17,945 nucleotides of DNA from EX4572-165 sp002254885 (GTDB taxonomy: Archaea; Thermoplasmatota; E2; DHVEG-1). The stretch lies in NCBI GenBank assembly GCA_029939595.1, contig JAOZSQ010000042.1, forward strand, positions 1 through 17,945, written 5' to 3'. The notes beneath the pieces are model-generated. The model was not told the DNA's origin. It made no database searches and worked only from the letters and a program-made list of their open reading frames with translations. The position numbers and the translations under genes are program-made. Within the stretch, counting starts at the first letter, position 1. Each line of letters starts with the position of its first letter. This document shows positions 14,383 through 17,945 of the stretch, one piece after another.

Positions 14383-15540
14383 TTAATATGGCCGAAAACA
14401 AATATATTCTGCAAGGCTATAATCGTCTATTATTTCTGTCTGATTATCAATAATTATCTTTCCAGTTGTGTGAATATGATATCGCCAGTAATTGATAAAT
14501 CCAAGAACGGTTTTAAAATCTGAATCGATAACATCAATTGTTACAGATAACAAACATGTGTCAGTTTGAGCTAAAATTGAAAAACCATCGGGCAGTATCA
14601 TTCCGTAAAAAAATTTAAATTTTGTAATAGAAAACGACATTTGTTCTGCAGGGATGTTTTCATATCCGCCGTTGTCTTTATTGACGACTATAAGCGGAGA
14701 CTCACTATACCATGTTTCAAAAATATTTGCCCATGTGATTCCATGTTGTTTTGTTAATGTTTTTCCCCAAACCCAGCCATAATTCATACCTGCCGATATT
14801 GTAACATTCCAATTATGATCATGATATCCCATTCCTGAAACTGGATGAACTAAATTATCAATAGTCAGTTTTCCTCGAACTAGTGCTTTTGGAAGAATAA
14901 CTGCCCAATCACCGGCTGAATGTTTTCCTTTCCATCCTTTAGTGACACTTTGATAAATGAGATCAAATGAAAAATTTGACCCTGAATATGTTATGAAATA
15001 TTCATCTGGTGCTCCACTTGAATCATAATTACAGGTCATTATAGGCATATTATCTAGTGTGATGTACGGAACCTTTTTCGAAAGTGTTAAAGAGGACATT
15101 TCTTCAATTGTTCGTGTTGATATTATTGGTATTCCTTCATCATATATATTACATTGAATACGTGCAAACCCTGTTTCAAAAAAATCGTATATGTGAATAC
15201 TGAATTGAACTGTATAGCGTTCATTTAGTGTGGCATCAAAATACCACCATTCTGTTGCAAAAGATTGGTTTGACCCATGGTATACATCATCTAATTGAGT
15301 AATATTTTCAGGATGAAAAGAGTATGATGTTGGATCGGTTGTTGATATTGAGTTAAAATTATCCTTTTGAATAAAGGGGAATTTATTGATTCTAGATTGA
15401 AACTGAGTGACAAGAATATTAGACGAGGTATGCTTCTCTTTGTTTGATATGATAGAAGATATTGGAAATGCTGACATTGATACTGAGTGTATAAGAAGAA
15501 TAGTAAGTAGAAACATAACGAGTAAATGGCTTTTTTTCAT
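14383..15540 (-). CDS. Secreted AttH/CrtC-like lipocalin-fold protein
   Basis: The product is 385 residues from the ATG at 15540; the frame extends to a TTG three codons earlier, which I do not favour. A signal peptide covers residues 1-24 (hydrophobic core LLVMFLLTILLIHSVSMSA). The body carries the two hallmarks of the AttH/CrtC (hydroxyneurosporene synthase-like) family: EWWYFD at about 97-102 and GMGYHDHNWN at about 236-245, with GWVWGKT shortly after. The family has two linked lipocalin-like barrels. CrtC hydrates carotenoids, but most members have no known substrate. No carotenoid genes are near and the protein is exported, so hydratase activity is not implied. A strong TATA-like TTTATAAAT at about 15559-15567 (minus strand) suggests a leaderless or short-leader transcript. 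It converges on the 38-codon ORF. Confidence 0.8.
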   Translation of the reverse strand: MKKSHLLVMFLLTILLIHSVSMSAFPISSIISNKEKHTSSNILVTQFQSRINKFPFIQKDNFNSISTTDPTSYSFHPENITQLDDVYHGSNQSFATEWWYFDATLNERYTVQFSIHIYDFFETGFARIQCNIYDEGIPIISTRTIEEMSSLTLSKKVPYITLDNMPIMTCNYDSSGAPDEYFITYSGSNFSFDLIYQSVTKGWKGKHSAGDWAVILPKALVRGKLTIDNLVHPVSGMGYHDHNWNVTISAGMNYGWVWGKTLTKQHGITWANIFETWYSESPLIVVNKDNGGYENIPAEQMSFSITKFKFFYGMILPDGFSILAQTDTCLLSVTIDVIDSDFKTVLGFINYWRYHIHTTGKIIIDNQTEIIDDYSLAEYICFRPY

Positions 15541-15781
15541 ATAATACAAATAATATTATAAATTTATAAACTATAAATATTTTTTCTTAATGAAAGTCAT
15601 ATTGTCTTCTTAATAAAAAATGATACACTAAGAACATTGTAAACCGTATAAAAATGAAAAAATCTCCATTAATTAATCTAATACAACCAAGTAAATGACA
15701 ATTAAACAATATATTTCTTAATCTAGCAGTTGGGTTAAATGTAACATTAAAGGTTAAATATGTAAATCTCTATCCCTGGTT

Positions 15782-17203
15782 TCAACAGATGTTTATTATT
15801 GGCCCTGTAGTGTAGTGGTTAACATCTTGGCCTTTGGAGCCAGTGACAGCGGTTCGAATCCGCTCAGGGCTGTACCGTTCTCTCGAAGGGATTCCATTCG
15901 AAACAGAGGTGTTTTGCCATTGTTTTGATTTTCTAACGACTTTTCCCCGATAAGTTTTCTGTCTATCTTTGAGGAGTCGTTTAAACCAATCATACGAATA
16001 TTGTTTATAATACGACTTTGCTTTCGCTGTATACCGTTCAGTGTTTTTCTGTGATTTATGATCCAAAAACTCCTTTACTGTTTTTATTGGATCAACATCC
16101 TTATCGTTATAGCATCGAATAAGCATACCAGATGCACAATAATGACGTGACATATACGGATAAAACTGTTTATACACCATTCTCCCGGTTTTAGTTAGTT
16201 GTTTTCTCAGAAAATCCTTTGTAAATGGTTTCCCTGTTTTAGGAGATATAAACAAGTAATTATCAGAATACTGAGTTACAAACTTAGGCCTTAGATGATC
16301 AACATAGTTACGTAAGCTTTTACGGGTTTTCCCATTGATAAAAGCATGATCTACAAAGATTTCTCTGATTTTGTAGTTTCGTTTCGGTTGTGGATAAGTT
16401 ATAATGCAGTCATCCCAGTTGATATTTTCAAGTCGTAGTATGATGTCCTCTGATTCAGGTCTACATCCAACGATAAAGTTATACAAATGTATCATTTGAT
16501 AGAGTTTGTTTTCATCGTCATCTTTAAAATATGGATGTCGGATTATTTTGAATGCGATTTCTGGATTCGGGAACTCGATAGGTTTTTCTTCGGGATGTTT
16601 TGGTAGATGGTACTGAAAGAAACTTTTGTTAATCCCGCAAGCCTCTAAATACATTTCAAAAGCGGATTTTCGTTGTTTCAGTCCGTAGAAATTCCTACCT
16701 GTTGTCTCATCATACTTGTATTTACGATACCAGTTCATATGATACAAGTATTGAGGATAACTGGGATTAAAGAAGTCAATTGGTATCACATTGTTTTCTT
16801 TATCTGCCATCAGCTGCAAATAGTTGATATGACGATTTATTGTAGTCTCTCTTAGCGATGTACAGTTCTCTGCATAGGTTCTTATTTTATTGCAAAGGTC
16901 GTCTATACCATCACATTCATCAATATTAATATTAAACGGGTTTTGTCCATAAGGGTTTTTTAACTCATTTTGAAGCTTCACATACTCCTCCCCATGTCTT
17001 GGGGTAAATTGTTTGGATGTATCTGACTTCAATTCTTTCAATTCGTTTGTACATTCTTGGTTATTACCTCCTACCAATTTGTAAAAATTGGTTGGATGTG
17101 AATGGGAGCTATTGTTAAAAAAGTTGATTGTTTGGTTAAAGCGTTCCTTGGAAAAAGGTTTATAACTATTATTTTCTATTGTGTCACAGGGTTTGATACT
17201 CAT
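15782..17203 (-). CDS. int: Tyrosine recombinase (integrase) running through the tRNA
   Basis: The product is 473 residues from the ATG at 17203. The frame opens at a TTG at 17218, but GAGGT at about 17211-17215 lies inside that extension, 8 bases before the ATG, and decides the start. The catalytic domain (about 215-410, numbered from the TTG) shows R253 in FIVGCRPESEDIILRL, a Lys near 279-283, YMSRHYCASGML with R358 and a Tyr in place of the usual first His, H387 in FLDHKS and the nucleophile Y396 in NTERYT. The N-terminal part (about 1-205) should bind arm-type DNA sites. The last 27 or so residues (from about GIPSRERYSPERIR) are encoded by the complement of tRNA-Gln and beyond, so the C terminus depends on the host att site. 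The gene is intact, unlike SSV-type integrases, which split on integration. Confidence 0.88.
   Translation of the reverse strand: MSIKPCDTIENNSYKPFSKERFNQTINFFNNSSHSHPTNFYKLVGGNNQECTNELKELKSDTSKQFTPRHGEEYVKLQNELKNPYGQNPFNINIDECDGIDDLCNKIRTYAENCTSLRETTINRHINYLQLMADKENNVIPIDFFNPSYPQYLYHMNWYRKYKYDETTGRNFYGLKQRKSAFEMYLEACGINKSFFQYHLPKHPEEKPIEFPNPEIAFKIIRHPYFKDDDENKLYQMIHLYNFIVGCRPESEDIILRLENINWDDCIITYPQPKRNYKIREIFVDHAFINGKTRKSLRNYVDHLRPKFVTQYSDNYLFISPKTGKPFTKDFLRKQLTKTGRMVYKQFYPYMSRHYCASGMLIRCYNDKDVDPIKTVKEFLDHKSQKNTERYTAKAKSYYKQYSYDWFKRLLKDRQKTYRGKVVRKSKQWQNTSVSNGIPSRERYSPERIRTAVTGSKGQDVNHYTTGPIINIC
15801..15872 (+). tRNA. tRNA-Gln (TTG anticodon)
   Basis: The cloverleaf is complete: acceptor GGCCCTG/CAGGGCT (7 bp including a G-U), D arm with AGTGGTTA loop, anticodon stem TTGGC/GCCAG with loop CTTTGGA and anticodon TTG at 15834-15836, and T arm AGCGG-TTCGAAT-CCGCT. 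The discriminator is G. No intron and no encoded CCA. A TATA-like GGTTAAATATG lies about 45-50 bases upstream. The gene is completely antisense to the end of the integrase gene and is the probable integration target. Confidence 0.95.
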
Positions 17204-17218
17204 ACTATCAGACCTCAA

Positions 17219-17250
17219 GGCTGCTGGAGTGTGCTATCACTCTAGTGGCC
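17219..17250. repeat. Imperfect inverted repeat upstream of the integrase
   Basis: GGCTGCTGGAGTG and CACTCTAGTGGCC are 13-base arms matching at 10 of 13 positions around TGCTAT. It sits between the promoter region and the integrase ribosome site. It could be a leader hairpin or an operator or arm-binding site for the recombinase. Confidence 0.45.
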
Positions 17251-17291
17251 ATTCTTTTTTCAATGATAATATATTATTTCAATAATTTAAT

Positions 17292-17313
17292 ATTACATTT
17301 TTTATAATGTAAT
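17292..17313. repeat. Inverted repeat in the int/DUF2080 control region
   Basis: ATTACATT and AATGTAAT form perfect 8-bp arms around TTTTAT. It lies between divergent genes and is a candidate operator. Confidence 0.5.
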
Positions 17314-17328
17314 TCTCCTTTATAAAGG

Positions 17329-17348
17329 TTTTTATAAGGTTATAAAAA
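17329..17348. repeat. 20-bp near-perfect palindrome at the promoter
   Basis: TTTTTATAA and TTATAAAAA are 9-bp arms around GG. The sequence is TATA-like in both directions and lies about 50-65 bases before the DUF2080-like ATG, so it may be promoter, operator or both. Confidence 0.5.
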
Positions 17349-17354
17349 GTATTC

Positions 17355-17390
17355 AAAAAGGTCTTATATTGGCCTTATTATTACCTTTTT
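17355..17390. repeat. Inverted repeat next to the DUF2080-like start
   Basis: AAAAAGGT and ACCTTTTT form perfect 8-bp arms with a 20-base spacer, ending 6 bases before the ATG. It could be an operator blocking the start region. Confidence 0.5.
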
Positions 17391-17396
17391 AATAGT

Positions 17397-17528
17397 ATGA
17401 AAAAAGTTGAGATTGATAATGTTGAAGAAATGATTGAAAAGACGGTTACAAAAGATGGGAAAGTTGGTGGATTAAAGAAATATGCAGGTAAACAGATCAT
17501 AGTGGTTGTTCCTAAGACTGAGAAATAA
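17397..17528 (+). CDS. Small DUF2080-like/AbrB-like protein
   Basis: ATG 17397 opens 43 codons to TAA 17526-17528. The product reads MKKVEIDNVEEMIEKTVT, then KDGKVGGLKKYAGKQIIVVV and a charged tail. The layout is an N-terminal strand, a short acidic helix, a Gly-containing turn and a final strand. It resembles the small archaeal DUF2080 'transposase-associated' proteins, which look like half an AbrB/SpoVT DNA-binding unit. Such proteins may act as dimeric DNA binders. It is divergent from the integrase, and the palindromes between them suggest it could regulate both (inference). No ribosome site is seen; TATA-like tracts lie upstream. Confidence 0.65.
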   Translation: MKKVEIDNVEEMIEKTVTKDGKVGGLKKYAGKQIIVVVPKTEK

Positions 17529-17945
17529 TAGAATTCAGATAAAAAAAGTTCTGCTGAAAGTAGAATTTAGGAAAATCTCTGATTTTTCCCTTTATACATG
17601 AGTAACATGATTCAATGGGCAAGGGGTGATAAAAGGAGCAATCTTAGAGTTGCCTACCGCAAATATTGAATTGGATTGATTAATTTGGTGTTTCCTGTAT
17701 ATATTAACAAAAGTGAAGGACATGATGATACGATTGACTCATATTGCTGATTTTAGATGAAATACGTTGTTTGACAAGGGAAATTGAAGCTGACAGACAT
17801 ATATTTTATGACCTCAATTTTTATATCTTATCGAAATGAGTAATACGACGAAATTTCTATGGTTTTTTTCCTACATTATTATAAAATTATTATCAATTTT
17901 ATAGTTTTGTAAGAATATTCAATTATAGGATTTTATATATTAATA
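17529..17945. other. Element interior without a supported gene
   Basis: About 417 bases after the small gene. Open frames are short (a 23-codon frame from ATG 17598, a 22-codon frame from ATG 17836) and have no ribosome site or known motif. GGAAAATC/GATTTTTCC at 17570-17589 forms a stem with one bulge that may end the preceding transcript. The rest may be non-coding or a decayed gene. Confidence 0.45.
17570..17589 (+). terminator. Possible hairpin terminator after the DUF2080-like gene
   Basis: GGAAAATC pairs with GATTTTTCC (one bulged base) around TCT, 42 bases after the stop. No strong T run follows, so support is weak. Confidence 0.3.

Larger units (their letters stand above)
15801..17945. 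mobile_element. Left part of an element integrated at tRNA-Gln (partial)
   Basis: The tRNA 3' end points to the right and the integrase gene lies directly beside it, the usual order for an archaeal integrative element or provirus at a tRNA 3' end. The DUF2080-like gene beyond supports mobile origin. The far att copy (a repeat of the tRNA 3' part) is not in this window, so size and state are unknown. It could also be a remnant. Confidence 0.55.

Noticed and set aside
17598..17669. Short frame starting MSNMIQWARGDKRS.
   Set aside because: Only 23 codons, with no ribosome site and no recognisable motif.

Overview
The window looks like chromosomal DNA of an AT-rich archaeon, probably a euryarchaeote, with Thermoplasmatota as one plausible lineage (inference; no rRNA or other marker is present). 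Several genes have a TATA-like box about 22-32 bases before an ATG with no room for a leader, which is typical of archaeal leaderless transcripts. Others use an AGGTGA or GGAGG ribosome binding site. Termination signals are T-rich tracts. The integrase, the IS200-type insertion sequence and the three-PAS histidine kinase also fit an archaeal mesophile.

Left third (1-5250). The 3' end of an unknown gene and a divergent transglutaminase-like gene are read rightwards. They are followed by a dead IS200-type element (about 1085-2236). Its Y1 transposase carries an in-frame TGA and is also split by a 276-bp non-autonomous element with a perfect 10-bp terminal inverted repeat and a 6-bp target duplication. 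Leftward-reading genes follow: a soluble histidine kinase with three PAS domains and, 29 bases downstream, a protein with a C-terminal winged helix. No receiver protein is present, so the two may form a non-standard signalling pair.

Middle (5250-12420). Two secreted or surface proteins of unknown function are read leftwards, both with an AGGTGA site and a signal peptide. A rightward run follows: a YoaP-like GNAT acetyltransferase, an AMI1-like amidase, a serine beta-lactamase-like hydrolase and an unlisted 54-residue membrane protein. The last converges on a leftward MscS mechanosensitive channel gene. These appear to be mostly separate transcription units.

Right part (12420-17945). A YkgJ-type cysteine-cluster protein is divergent from a HEAT-repeat, DNA-alkylation-repair-like gene whose frame is broken by a 7-bp tandem duplication. 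Next come a 38-residue ORF and a secreted AttH/CrtC-like lipocalin-fold protein. A tRNA-Gln(TTG) gene marks the edge of an integrated element. The tyrosine recombinase gene is antisense to the tRNA and runs through its whole length, so its C-terminal tail is encoded by the tRNA complement. Between the integrase and a divergent 43-residue DUF2080-like gene lies about 190 bases with four inverted repeats, a likely control region. The rest of the element is outside the window.

No complete new defence or metabolic system is evident. The items most worth a second look are the integrase/tRNA arrangement and its palindromic control region, the kinase/winged-helix pair, the nested broken insertion elements and the 7-bp duplication in the repair gene.
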